A stretch of 64,000 bases of DNA from Micrasema longulum (Eukaryota; Arthropoda; Insecta; Trichoptera; Brachycentridae): NCBI GenBank assembly GCA_022494885.1, contig JAGVSM010002666.1, positions 62,001 through 126,000 on the forward strand, given 5' to 3'. The notes under the pieces are model-generated. The model saw only the letters and a list, made by a program, of their open reading frames with translations. It searched no databases and was not told the DNA's origin. Position numbers and translations under genes: made by a program. How positions within the stretch are numbered: position 1 is the first letter of the stretch; the number at the start of each line of letters is the position of its first letter. Below are positions 9,000 to 19,556 of the stretch, one piece after another.

Positions 9000-9480
9000 T
9001 TAATTTGAAATATTTCGGTTTTTTCTATTTCCTTTATTTCTTCAGGTAACTCATTGTACAGCTTCAATCCCTTGTACAATGAGTTTTGAGATTCTGTTTT
9101 TCTCCTCATTGGTAATCTTTTCTTTTTTTACCCCTTGTTTCATATATATGACATTGTTGGTTAAATTTTATTATTGTTTTTATTTTATTAATTAATTATT
9201 TTATGTACAAAAAATGCTGCATTACACTTAATTTGTTGCTTTGCTTTACTGTGAGCAAGCCGACTTCTTCGTACATTATTTCTACATTAGAATATATATT
9301 TCTTTTGAGTACAATCCTCATCGCCTTATTTTGAAGAATTTGTATATTTTTAATTTCTCCTTCATTACATAAAAAAATAATGGAAAAATAGTAATTTATG
9401 GGTGTACATATTATTGTTTTATATAAAGGAATACTACTTTTTATATCTATTACATTTCGTAATCTTCCCAGAACTGATTT
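9000..9480 (-). pseudogene. LINE alpha ORF2 C-terminus, minus strand
   Basis: On the minus strand: KNIQILQNKAMRIVLKRNIY, then VEIMYEEVGLLTVKQSNKLS, later the basic KKRKDYQ block and KLYNELPEE-like ending. LQNKAMR-V and LL-V-Q...N are standard landmarks of the segment after the reverse transcriptase in Jockey/CR1-type proteins. Stops and shifts are present. Same family as 1-292. Confidence 0.75.
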
Positions 9481-10340
9481 TTTTTTTGAAATTTTTTGAA
9501 ATATTTAAATGTGCATATTTTTTTTATTGTCATCAACCCTCAACAAAATTTTGGAAAGAAAAATCGAAATGCGACGTTGGCCCTTTTACAACTGAGACAC
9601 AGATACATATACTACATCTTTTTATTCTTCTTCTTATCAGCTCGTTTCTCTTAACTGCTGGATATTGGCGTCTTTTAATTTTATCATGTTTCTCTGTCCT
9701 GTTCACTCTGTCCACTAATGCCCCACAAGCTTAACGATGTTATCAAACTATTTGAACAAGAAATGATTTGTTAGATTTGTGAACGGTTGGTCAATCTTAT
9801 GTTATGAAATGAATGATTAAGCGGGGTAAAGATTCAAGAATGATTAAGCTATTACGAGGGCACGGAAAAATTGGTGGATGACGGTCATGTTATTGACATT
9901 GAGACAATATTTCAGCATTTACTAGAACTACATATTTTTGTGTTTGCCGCGTCCAGGCGAATAAAAAATATAGTTATGTGTGATACTGAATTATTTTACA
10001 TATTTGTTTAATTGATAAATGATTTATTACATTTATATAAAATAGAAAATTGCGTATTGGACGTTCCGGAATTAACTAGTGTTATCAGCCTAAAAGTACC
10101 TGTTCAAAATATTCGGCAGCTAACGTTATTTTTTTAATCTTCTGGCAGTCACAATTATTGTTACAATTCACCAATACCTAGACTACACCGGCTAGGTAAC
10201 GAGTATGGTGAAGTTAATATATTTCGTCTGTCTTTATATAAATAAAGGTTAAGTTTTTAAAAGGTTAAAAATTAATTTGTATAAAATTTCTTAATATTGT
10301 TCTTTATTTACTATTTTTTTTCTCATGTATCTCTATAATA
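9481..10340. other. Unassigned spacer
   Basis: 9533-9734 is mildly GC-richer and open on both strands, but neither protein resembles anything I know. 9740-10340 shows no repeat or motif. Confidence 0.3.
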
Positions 10341-10460
10341 ATGTATAAACTTATATGTATGTATATGTTTGTGCATATTTGTGCGTATATGTGTATGTAT
10401 ATATATGTACATGCATGTATGTATATGTGTGTGTATGTATGTGTGTATGTTTTCATATGT
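10341..10460. repeat. TG/TATG-rich microsatellite
   Basis: About 115 bp of alternating TATG, TGTG and TATA steps with few interruptions. The Met-Tyr-Cys-Val-rich frames across it are artefacts. Confidence 0.9.
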
Positions 10461-10461
10461 A

Positions 10462-10667
10462 AATTTATTAAATATTTTTCTATGTACCCATATACCTATG
10501 TTGGTACATTTCCTTATCTTTACTTATTATTGTATCTTTTACTTTATCTTATGTTATCTTTAATTTTAACTAAACTTACATACTTATGTTTCAATGCTGC
10601 ACTTGAATGTAATTTCTAATTTATGTAAAAGCCCGTAGGCCGTGTAAATTTATAAATAAATAATTAT
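10462..10667 (+). mobile_element. LINE 3' UTR with GCC/GGC tail hairpin and AAAT tail
   Basis: Ends TGTAAAAGCCCGTAGGCC then AAATTTATAAATAAATAA. The GCC (10631-10633) and GGC (10638-10640) pair as a small terminal hairpin before an AAAT-type tail. Similar ends in reverse sense occur at 32285-32345, 32790-32840, 45685-45730 and 49360-49410, so this is a family signature. Confidence 0.6.
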
Positions 10668-10679
10668 AAACTCTTTCTT

Positions 10680-11225
10680 AGATATTTTTTGAGACATGAG
10701 TCCCAACTACACGGGACTAAATGTCCTGTGTTGAGTTGGAACGAGAAATCAGTTAACACAGACATCCTAGTATATCAATAAAAATATTATATAGAAGGAG
10801 AAACATAATTATAATTAAATAAATAAATAAATGGCACATCAATACGATAAACAGCGAGCTCGAATATTTGGTTTACATTTTAAAAAAAGGTGGTTATATT
10901 CGAAAAGTCGTCAAGGAGTTTCTCACATGAATTCCTCCCACTAAGGAAAATCCATTCCTAACCTCCTCTCTTGAAAATAGTTTTGGTCCTTGAGAGCTTA
11001 ATACGCTCTTCCAAAATATAGAACACTCTCGTTGCGATAAAGTAGAGATGGCTCTTAGCAAAAGTCGTGCGGGTACAGAACTAAAACCCTGAACTAACGT
11101 TTTTTACCCAATGGCTCATCTCAGGTAAAAATCCTAGAAAAGTAAATCAAGTAGAGATAACACCGCCTCCTCATGTAGTGAATATTTTAGAGAAATTCGA
11201 TTCCTAGCTGGGTACATGTGAAAAA
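10680..11225. other. No recognisable feature
   Basis: Contains an imperfect inverted repeat around 10702-10741 (CCCAACTACACGGGAC with GTCCTGTGTTGAGTTGG). Otherwise nothing supported. Confidence 0.35.
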
Positions 11226-11227
11226 TG

Positions 11228-11880
11228 AATTAATTTTTTTAATTTTTAATTTTATTTTATTCGGGAAATCAACAGTTCTACATACATATTTTTAGTAAAC
11301 AAACAGATATAGTGAATAAACTCAGAACTAATAACAGATTTCCACATAGTATAAAAAGTAAGTTAAGAAAATATATTACATAACAATAAATTTATACATA
11401 TGAAAATGTTATTTTCATGTACTCAATAATCAAAGATTTTTTAAATATTAATTTTAAGAACATTAAGTTATTATAAATTGGGCGGGATAAGGACAAACAT
11501 GCTTGAAGAGAGGATGAGGAGGGGAAGGGAGATGTACATATTTATTATTATAATGTCTACTAAGTTACATAATACATTTTAAGTGTAAATTTTAAATCTG
11601 ACAGAGTAATGTTTGTATAATCTATATTTTTAAATTTTGTATTGTACATTGAAAAAGTCCTACGAAAAAAAGCATTTTTAACATACGATGTTTTACTTGT
11701 TGGTACATGAAACAGGTGGTACCGTCTACAAATTCTGGCTGGCACATGTATTGTTATTAAACTAAGCAGCTCTGTACAGTTAACCATTCCGGTCATAATT
11801 TTGTAAGGCAGTAGTTGGTCCGCACACACTCTGCGGTATTGTAGAGAAATGATTCCATGGAAGGACATTGTATTAAAAAA
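11228..11880 (-). pseudogene. Jockey-like LINE ORF2 C-terminus and 3' UTR
   Basis: Open on the minus strand for about 100 codons to a stop at 11560. Recognisable blocks are SLQYRRVCADQLLPYKIMTG, VNCTELLSLITIHVPARICR, SKTSYVKNAFFRRTFSMYN and a final NITLSDLKFTLK. This is the order SL--RR--DL-LLYKI----V-CPELL--I----P-R--R--F--P-S-TNY of Jockey-like ORF2 C-termini, also seen at 23750-24049. No stop within the 102 codons, so it is younger than most fragments here. The 3' UTR runs to an A-rich tail near 11228. Confidence 0.8.
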
Positions 11881-11882
11881 AA

Positions 11883-11955
11883 AAGTAATTGCGTTTTATA
11901 CAACGATTTACCTAAATATTTAAATTTTAAAGGCCTTTTTTAATGAGTTTTGTAT
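11883..11955 (+). repeat. Short dispersed repeat R
   Basis: AATTGCGTTTTATACAACGATTTACC then AGGCC-TTTTT-A-GAGTTTTG, matching 4790-4850 and 19380-19450. Confidence 0.5.
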
Positions 11956-12108
11956 TTAGTTTATGATCATGTCCATTGATTTAGAAGAATTGTAAGTCTG
12001 AAAATGAAAGCACTAATGTTTTAAGATACTGAAATACAAATAAACGCTATTAATTATTCGAAATTGCTTAGAGAAAGTAGATTTATTCGGCTTTGGTTGA
12101 ATATTTAA

Positions 12109-12905
12109 CAACAATATTTTGAGTTTGTCCAAATTTTTGTAGACAAGGACTGGATTCAACTCCCTGGGGAGCTGTTTATATTAACATATTTCAACAGAGA
12201 TGAAGAACATTTAAGAAAAGGTAATATAGAAGTCTAGGCATCTACAGGGTTTATGACCTGTCAGTGGCTGGTTTAAGTGGCCACTTTACACACTGTGTAA
12301 CATTCACCATTCTGCCTATATTTTAACATCTTTATTCCTTCAATTCTTTTATCTGTTGATATTTGTGAAGTTAAAGAGCTGAAACCTTTATTTATGTGGG
12401 TGAGATTCATCACTTAAACTTCAACCAGCCATTGACAGGTCATAAGCCCTGTAGATGCCTAGACTTCCATATTACCTTCTCTTAAATGTTCTTCATCTAT
12501 GTTGTAGTGTGTTAATATAAACAGCTCCCCAGGGAGTTGAATCCTGTCCTTGTCTACAAAAATTTGGACAAACTCAAAATATTGTTGATAAATTACCTGG
12601 TCCATGAAGAAGTATAGAAATTGAAAAAATAATATTTTCAGGCGTTGCCTGGTATGTAGGTGAAATAATTCAATTCGTTGAATCTCACCTGCATAAATAA
12701 AGGTTTCAGCTCTTTAACTTCACAAACATCAACAGATGAAAGAATTGAAGGAATATAGATGTTCAAATATAGGCAGAATGGTAAATGTTACACAGTGTAA
12801 AGTGGCCACTTAAACCAGCCATTGACAGGTCATAAGCCCTGTAGATGCCTAGACTTCCATATTACCTTCTCTTAAATGTTCTTCATCTCTGTTGTAGTGT
12901 ATTAA
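12109..12905. repeat. Family P cluster, about two units with a head-to-head switch
   Basis: Forward unit from CAATATTTTGAGTTTGTCC (12109) through CAACAGAGATGAAGAAC, GGTTTATGACCTGTCAG, the palindrome (12286-12300), and GCTGAAACC to about 12415. Reverse-sense material then runs from 12422 to 12905. An ~85-bp segment (CCAGCCATTGACAGG to GTTGTAGTG) is present at 12425 and again at 12815, one difference, period 390. This is the best place to read the P unit. Confidence 0.9.
12286..12300. repeat. P-family 15-bp palindrome
   Basis: TTACACACTGTGTAA: perfect 7-bp arms around one base. Exact copies also at 3545-3559, 14414-14428, 34939-34953, 51737-51751, 52163-52177 and 62207-62221 (some in reverse sense). 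It lies between the GGTTTAAGTGGCCAC block and the ACATTCACCATTCTGCC block. It looks like a binding-site or junction sequence; function unknown. Confidence 0.85.
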
Positions 12906-13575
12906 TGAATATTTAACGTTTGGATTTGCATCCGTCTGCCTCTGAGGTACAGAAACAAAGTCGTGTATTATATGTCAACTAGTGTGACATCACAGCCATA
13001 CAAGTGTTAAACCATTGGGCTATTAGGTAGAATAGGTAAAAGGCGAGTTCTTTAACATCCTCAGGTTTACCCAGTGGTCCATCGGGGATAAAGCTTCTTC
13101 TTCCAATGTGTAATAACGTTCTTCAATAAATATTTCATGACAAAAAACAAGAAGAATATTCATGAATAAATAAATAAATTTATCAAGGGGAAACAACAAA
13201 ACCGTTTTGTCACAATAATCAGATTTTTCGAAATGGTCAATAATTCGATTATTGAAAAGGATTACATGCATCAGCGCCAAGTGATTTCAACCCTTAACCC
13301 AAATCAATTTACCCCCCTAAACCATCGGATTCTACGACAAGACCCCAATACATTTGATATTCACCCCGAAGCCAAATAAAAAATTATTTATGACCTTTAG
13401 TGATAGGATGGATAAGGTTCTAGTCTTTTTGTGTTTGCCTTCGTAAAACTTCGCTATTGGCTTTGCGCTTTCCATAACTAATCCAATAGCAGATATAAAT
13501 AGGGTTTGCAAAATTATGGGGAAACAGTTTAAGAAATAAATTGGTAAGGATGATTTGAATTTTTAATATAGATAT
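12906..13575. other. No supported gene; possible tRNA-like trace
   Basis: The minus strand around 12945-13025 has TAGCCCAATGGTTTAAC, which resembles an A box, and GATGCAAATCC, a poor B box. I would not call a SINE from this. The rest is featureless. Confidence 0.3.
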
Positions 13576-13830
13576 ATGCACACTATTATTTTACTTACTT
13601 TATTTATTTGGTGCGCCACTTGCCCGTTAGCAGATGCACGCTCGAAGTTGCTGGTTCGCGGGATGCGTTATCTTTTATATACTTTGCCACTGAACCCTAA
13701 ATACAATGAATACAATTCCTACCTTGCACTGGGTTTCTGGTGTTTTATTGTTTGTAACTTTTCTCGCGGCAGTCTGAATCAGATCAGATCGTGGAGTCAT
13801 GAAGAAGGGGCACTTGAGATGGTTTCTTGA
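13576..13830 (+). CDS. 84-codon open frame with signal-peptide-like start
   Basis: Starts MHTIILLTLFIWCATCPLADA, a basic-poor hydrophobic run ending in a plausible cleavage site, then a mixed tail (KYNEYNSYLALGFWC). No family recognised, only three to four cysteines, no homologue in the window and no splice context that I can support. Could be a small secreted peptide exon or chance in AT-rich DNA; chance is favoured. Confidence 0.15.
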   Translation: MHTIILLTLFIWCATCPLADARSKLLVRGMRYLLYTLPLNPKYNEYNSYLALGFWCFIVCNFSRGSLNQIRSWSHEEGALEMVS

Positions 13831-14260
13831 TTATAATTATTTCACGACACAGTAGATAAAGTAACTAGTACGCGACGGTTCGATTAAATTAACAATTGTT
13901 CTTTTTTTCTATACATATTTGAATTTGGAATATGTTGGGCTGGAGATAAAAATGTGGTACCTACCCACAGTAAGATACGCAACATTTTAACCAGGGTTTA
14001 GTATGCAGTCCAACTCCAACAAAGCAAATGTGGCGTAACCAGATGGGCAGACCAAAGAATATAGCTGGAAAAGTGTAACATTCCAGGAGTGTAAAAAAAC
14101 GTTAACAGAACTCATATTTTGCGAAATGGGTTATTATTTACAGATTATTTTATCTGTGTTATTACATTCGAGTAATTTTTACAAATAACATAAATATTTA
14201 AGATACGCTATTTGAATTATGAAAGATGGGAAAGAAATGAGTTTACTTATACTACCAGAA
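13831..14260. other. No recognisable feature
   Basis: Nothing supported between the open frame and the next P copy. Confidence 0.3.
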
Positions 14261-14264
14261 GTAA

Positions 14265-14445
14265 GAATATTTTGAGTTTGTCCAAATTTTAGTAGACAGC
14301 TGTTAAAATAACCATATTAAAACAGACATGAAGAACATTTTAGAGAATATAATATAGAAGTGTAGGCATCTACAGGGCTTATGATCTGTCATTGGCTGGT
14401 TTAAGTGGCCAATTTACACACTGTGTAACACATTCAACATTCTGA
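14265..14445 (+). repeat. Family P copy, A subfamily, single half
   Basis: From AATATTTTGAGTTTGTCC to ACACATTCAACATTCTG, with an internal deletion after TAGTAGACAG that removes the GGACTGGATTCAACTCC block. Exact palindrome at 14414-14428. Confidence 0.85.
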
Positions 14446-14449
14446 ACCG

Positions 14450-15800
14450 ATTTCAACCCTAGGGCTTTATAAGAAAACAGGTTTTATTTATTTTATTTAA
14501 ATATCCAAATAGATTTAAAAAAAAAAAATTATCGTATTTTTTATAATTTTACACAAATTATCTGTACATTTATTTACTCCATGATTTGAATTTCATTTTT
14601 AAGAACGTTAGCATGTATCTTTTTATGAATGCTCCTTGGACGTTAATGTACAAAATAAATTATTAAAAATAAATAAATACGTAAAATTTCAATTTTATTA
14701 CTGTTGGGAAAACGAAAAAGCGGGGGCGAAGCCCTAGAGCTTCTACGATATTATTGAGTGGAATGAACTGAATTAAATTGTGAGTATCCTCGATATGCGG
14801 TATGCAGTGTCAATCGGTCACGACCCCAGCAAATGACATGGATAAGGAAGGGATGCCACTAACCTGGTTCTCGTTCTTGACGGACTTGTCGGATCCGACT
14901 TGACACTTGTGGCGGCACTAACACGACGCCAGGCCCCAATCTGGAGCTCAACACTGGTGGTTGGTGGAAACAAAGTTTTATAATGCGACACATTTAACGA
15001 AATAAATGCGCGATGTACGAAACGCGGTCATTATGTGACGGGTGATCGAAGGATACTGAGGTGAGAGGTGAACAGTAGTTGTGGGTAAAAATGATGTAAA
15101 AGTTGTGACAATACTTGATTCAGGCATACCCACATAATTTGCATTCAATTACTTATTTAAGTAATCAATGTTATATCCTTCATTTAGATTCTTATTCTTC
15201 ATTTTAATGTTGCCTCTCATGTAATATTTATTAATTTGAAATAACTTCATATTTTTGTTTTTAATTATTATGGTTAAACACGGGCGCAACAAAAAAAAAA
15301 CATACCACGATTTTTTATTGTGAATGTATTAACAAACGTACTTTGAAATGAATAAATAAGTAAATAAATATTATTCAAACCTATTTCAACCCTAGAAATT
15401 TATAACGTATACCAGCTTCAGCCCTAAGATATGTTGAAATGTCTTAAAACGTCCCTGAACGTCTAAACTATTCTTTGTTTGTACGCCACACACTTTTCTC
15501 TTGCCATTTGCACACATTATCACTCTCATAGAAAACATTTTTGCGTACTCTAATCGCTGTGTACTTCGAGCTTCGTTTTGCATTATAAAGGTAAATTATT
15601 CTGACAAGGAAGTGCTTTTTATATAAAAAATTTACAGTAGAGTCCGTGAAATGTGGGTAGTATGAAAAGAAAATATACCTATTTGATGGAACATTTGAAA
15701 TTAATTGATTCTCGACGTTTTGTGGGCTTGACAGGTTGGCTTTTTACGCTTTTTTGTACGTATCTGATAATGTGTTACTTGAATACAAAATGATTAATAC
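14450..15800. other. Unassigned stretch with a GC-rich island
   Basis: 14700-15080 is clearly GC-richer (GCGGGGGCGAAGCCC, GACGCCAGGCCCCAATC) than the ~30% GC around it but has no open frame longer than a few dozen codons and no recognised motif. It may be an old transposon or a former exon. 15392-15583 is open on the minus strand but unrecognised. Confidence 0.4.
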
Positions 15801-15804
15801 AACG

Positions 15805-16560
15805 CTTAAGTTATAATTCCCTGGACTGTGGAATATTGCAGTCAATTTTGAATTTTCTAATAATGGTGCCAGACTTTGGAATAAGCTCTTTTTATATCTC
15901 TTCTCTTTCTACTTGGTATTTTGCTATGTTTTTTTATTCTTTAAATATGCTTTTTGCTGCACACATAAATTCATTTTTTATTATGACTTTTAATATGTTT
16001 CTTACTATGTATTCTGTTTTTATTTCGCATTTTACTGAGTTTCAAAATATTTTTATAGACATATTTGTATATTTTAATGGTTTTTACCATGTTTTCACTG
16101 CATTTATTACTTTGTTTTTATTATGTTTTTGCTACGTTTTTTTAAACACATTTTTCCTATGTGTTAACTTCATTTTTATTATGTTTTTAAAAACATTTTT
16201 ACTATGTTTTTACTACAATTTTACTATGTTTTTAATACATTTTTACTATGTTTTTACTACCATTTTACTGTGTTTTAAATACATTTTTATCATGTTTTTA
16301 CTACAATTTAAATATGTTTTTAATAAATTTTTACTATGTTTTTATTACATTTTTTACCATGTTTTTACTCCATTTTTCACTTTGTCCTGTATCTTTATAA
16401 CTGTTTCTATATATTGATTACTGTTTCTTATATTTTTTTGACTGTCTTAGAACGGGGTAAATAACCCTAGTTAGACAGTCAAAGCAACTTTGCATAAATT
16501 ATAATTTTGTGTATGTAATAAAAAAATTTAAAAAAATTACACAAAATGCACCTACCTTGG
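15805..16560 (+). mobile_element. LINE theta 3' end with minisatellite UTR and terminal hairpin
   Basis: 15836-15900 in one frame reads AVNFEFSNNGARLWNKLFLY, matching the NGA-LWN-LP signature of LINE ORF2 C-termini. The ~500 bp that follows (15940-16400) is a degenerate tandem array of TTTTTACTATG/TTTTTACTACA units of roughly 24 bp, which creates a long phenylalanine-rich open frame that is not a gene. The end holds a nested hairpin (GACTGTC 16440-16446 with GACAGTC 16474-16480; GGGT/ACCC inside) and an A-rich tail. Partner ends at 31490-31800 and 38388-38531. Confidence 0.75.
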
Positions 16561-17414
16561 TAACATTAATTTCTAAAACGCCTAAAACTTCCCTAAATTT
16601 TTTATTCTTATTATTTCATAGATTATTTTCCTGTCTTCTACCAAACTTATAACCCGATCCGAAATTATTTGTCGTATAATGTGTACAGCAAAAGTATTTT
16701 TATTGATTATTTTATTTACAAGCTCTATCTGCCAATTAAGAAACAGCTGTAATTGAAAAATAAATATGTATCCTCATACATACTTGTGTATTTTTTTAAC
16801 TCTTAATAAACTGGGGTAAATAATCCCTTTGGGCGCGGTGATGTAACATTGTGTTATCACAAGCAAAAGATGGAGTATTCTAAAACTTAGACATTTAAGA
16901 AAAAAAAAACATGAAATCATACAGTTCAATATTTTTTTTTCCATAATTTATAAAAATAAGCATATGATTTAGCCCTGTTATAGCAAAAAAAAAATTCAAA
17001 TAGTAAATTCACCGCTCATAATTCACGCGTGCGTCCTCCATAACTCTCAACAACCGACTGAAGTGTTTCACACAACACCGGCTACGACAGCTTTAGAACA
17101 GCGTCTCTGTCTTCCTTGTTATGTGTATATCTTCGTGCTCTCTCTAGTACAGATGTATTGCTGTATTTGCAGACACCATTCTTCGGGTAGCAAGGTGAAA
17201 TATTTTTTGTATTAAAATCCAGCGTAGTTTTACAAATTTAACATTCCAAATCCGGTGTAAAAATGTCCATTTGAAGATAACAAAATATACAACGTCATCA
17301 TTTAAAAAAAGAAAAAGAAGAAAATTAAGTATTGTATCGTATGACGGACGATTAGTGTGGCAACACAGCCACAAGAGTTAAGTACAAATTTTATAAAAGT
17401 TTTTTTTAAATAAA
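16560..17414. other. No recognisable feature
   Basis: AT-rich. 17144-17374 is open on the minus strand but low complexity and unrecognised. Confidence 0.3.
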
Positions 17415-17861
17415 TTCCAAAAGAGATGAACATTTTATAGAAGGGAATAAGCATCCACAAGGTTTATAACCTGTGTGTTAAGTGGTCCCTTAAACCAGCC
17501 AATGATAGGTCATAAGCCCTGTGAATGCCTAGACTTCTATATTTCTTACCGTAAAATGTTATTTTTGTCCATTGTAATATGTAAATGTTTTTGTCTAGTT
17601 TAAATTCAGTCCATGGTGCAAAAATTTGGACAAACTCAACACATTGTTAATGAATCCACCTGGTCCAAGAAGAAGTATTAATTTTGAATAATGTTTTCAT
17701 GCGCTGCCTAGTATGTAGGTGAAATAATTCAATCAGATGAATCCCACCCGCAACGATAAAGGTTTCAGCTCGATGACTTCAAAAACGTCAATAGATGGAA
17801 GAGTCGAATGAATATAGATTTCTAAATATAGGCAGAATGGTGAATGTTACACAGTGTGTTA
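17415..17861 (-). repeat. Family P copy with short forward start
   Basis: A short forward part (AGAGATGAACATTTTATAG to TTTATAACCTGTG) is followed from ~17478 by reverse sense: CCAGCCAATGATAGG, CATAAGCCCTGTGAATGCC, TTTGGACAAACTCAACACATTG, CCACCTGGTCC, GCGCTGCCTAGTATG, GGTTTCAGCTC. It ends at GGTGAATGTTACACAGTGTG, where the palindrome is cut short. Confidence 0.85.
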
Positions 17862-17944
17862 AGGAATATAAAGGATCATTTAAGTATTATAATATACACC
17901 AGTTTCATTATATGCATTCAAACAAAACTTATATTCATTTAATT

Positions 17945-18360
17945 GAATATCGTTATACAGAAAACAGCCATAGAAAAGTGAAACTGAGATAATAGCCATT
18001 TTGTGAAAAGAGTGAATTATAAAATCTACACAATAGTTGGAATGTTTTTGACTTTAAGAAATGATAAACAATGAATACATAAGTTATTTTTTAAATATTA
18101 CAAACAAGAATCTAATATGTATTTGACCAGTTTAAAAGATTTTTAAAGTTCCATAAGATGTTTTTAGTTTTGTGGGTGTTTTCTGCAAATTGGGAAATAT
18201 CATTTTTGTGATCGACACCTTTTTCCAAATGTGATTAATACAGTTTTTTGTGTGAAAGCGGTCTGGCTGTTTTTAGCATAACATAGAATCGATCTTACTC
18301 TTATATCTAATTTTTCCAAAATTGTAGACTGGCTGCTTTCTGCATAACTACGTTCAATTG
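17945..18360 (+). mobile_element. MITE-like element Q, second copy
   Basis: Begins CAGAAAACAGCCATAG and ends with the complement-type end GGCTGCTTTCTGCATAAC; these give a 12-of-14 terminal inverted repeat. Internal blocks match 2506-3029 (GTGAAACTGAGATAATAGCC, GTGGGTGTTTTCTGCAAATTG, GCGGTCTGGCTGTTTTTAG). Lies about 85 bp after a P copy. Confidence 0.8.
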
Positions 18361-18399
18361 TCATTACCTTGTACTAAAAGGATTTTAAATTAAACTCTT

Positions 18400-19379
18400 C
18401 TATTTCCATAATTTTATAAAATCATAATTTACAACCCTTAATATAACATAGATATTTGTTAAGTCTCACACCAGTCTGACGATGTCGGTCACAACGAAAC
18501 CCGGTCACTGGTAAAAATTTATAAATAAAAGTGGAATAAAACCATATATGTATTTTTATTATTATAATTAAAAATGCAGTTCCACCAAAAATGTCAGTAG
18601 AAAAACTCAATATATAAATAAATATAATTCGTAATATCATTTTTACTCACTGTTTTTATTATGCCTCATAATAAGGTTATTTTTCCTTATGAGCGACGCC
18701 CGCAATAACAATGTCCCTACCATCTAAGTTAATATTTTTTCCTTCCTAAACACATTTATTAGTTCTTCTGTCATTTATCATCACAGTACAATATAATAAA
18801 AACACGCTTTTGGCCGTGAAATCGTGAAAATTAAGTGTTTTACCTCCACAAATTGTGTTTTACAAAGCGACCACACAGTGAGGACCTTATTAGACCGTCA
18901 TAAGAGAAAGAAAAATGGCGCTTAGCAAATGAGGACCAAGATAACATTTTTTCAAAAGAAACAATTGCGTTCTTTTGATTTTTAATTAGTCAATTTATTT
19001 TGTTTACATTTAAGTATATTTCCTTTTATATATATCAATATTTTTATTAAAACAAAAAATCTCACATGCATGGTCTGTGCGTGGGTATACGCAATCTAGA
19101 ATCTTACATTATAAAATCTATGGCGTGAAAGTGAAAAAGAGATATGTTAAATAAAACGAAAAGTTACATTCAGGTTTTTTTAATCCTTAATTAGATTTTA
19201 TTTGAAAATAAGAGACTATGAAATAGAAAATAGATGGAGAAACAAAAAAAAAATAAAATCAAAAATAGAAAATTGAATTAAGTTAAATTACGAAAGCTAA
19301 TAAAATGTTTACCTGGGATAGAAATCATCGACATTTATATTTGTGATCCAGTTTATAAATACATTTAAATGATAGTTTT
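18400..19379. other. Unassigned
   Basis: 18455-18540 (GACGATGTCGGTCACAACGAAACCCGGTCACTGG then AATAAAAGTGGAATAAAACC) resembles the 'CGAAACCGGT...' ends found in many insect repeats; compare 42820-42900, which has a similar layout. No protein signal in the rest. Confidence 0.35.
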
Positions 19380-19450
19380 CCGTTGCGTTTTTTCAAGTGT
19401 TGATTTACAAAATGAAATCTTTGAGGCCATTTTCAAGGATTTGTAAATAA
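19380..19450 (+). repeat. Short dispersed repeat R
   Basis: TTGCGTTTTTTCAAGTGTTGATTTAC then GAGGCCATTTTCAAGGATTTG, the same pair of blocks as at 4790-4850. Confidence 0.5.
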
Positions 19451-19483
19451 ATCACTATTAGAAAATGGGAATAATGTTTAGAT

Positions 19484-19556
19484 AGAGCGGAGTGCGAACC
19501 TCGGACCTCTCATTCGTGAATTCGTAACACTTGCCACAGGACCACAACCCGATTCA
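19484..19556 (-). mobile_element. tRNA-like SINE head (trace)
   Basis: The minus strand has GGTTGTGGTCCTGTGGCAAG followed by GAGAGGTCCGAGGTTCGCACTCC, spaced as A and B boxes of a tRNA-derived promoter. No full cloverleaf that I can draw with confidence, and no body that matches the other SINEs. Confidence 0.4.

Noticed and set aside
10341..10619. Cysteine- and methionine-rich small proteins
   Set aside because: They are read from a TG/TATG microsatellite in two frames.
15640..15700. Pogo/Tigger-type end (CAGTAGAGTCCG)
   Set aside because: A single 12-bp resemblance with no matching inverted end nearby.
15836..16417. Longest open frame of the window (193 codons), phenylalanine-rich, looking like a multi-pass membrane protein
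   Set aside because: It is a by-product of a degenerate ~24-bp tandem array (TTTTTACTATG/ACTACA) in the LINE theta 3' UTR; the same array type recurs at 31490-31640.
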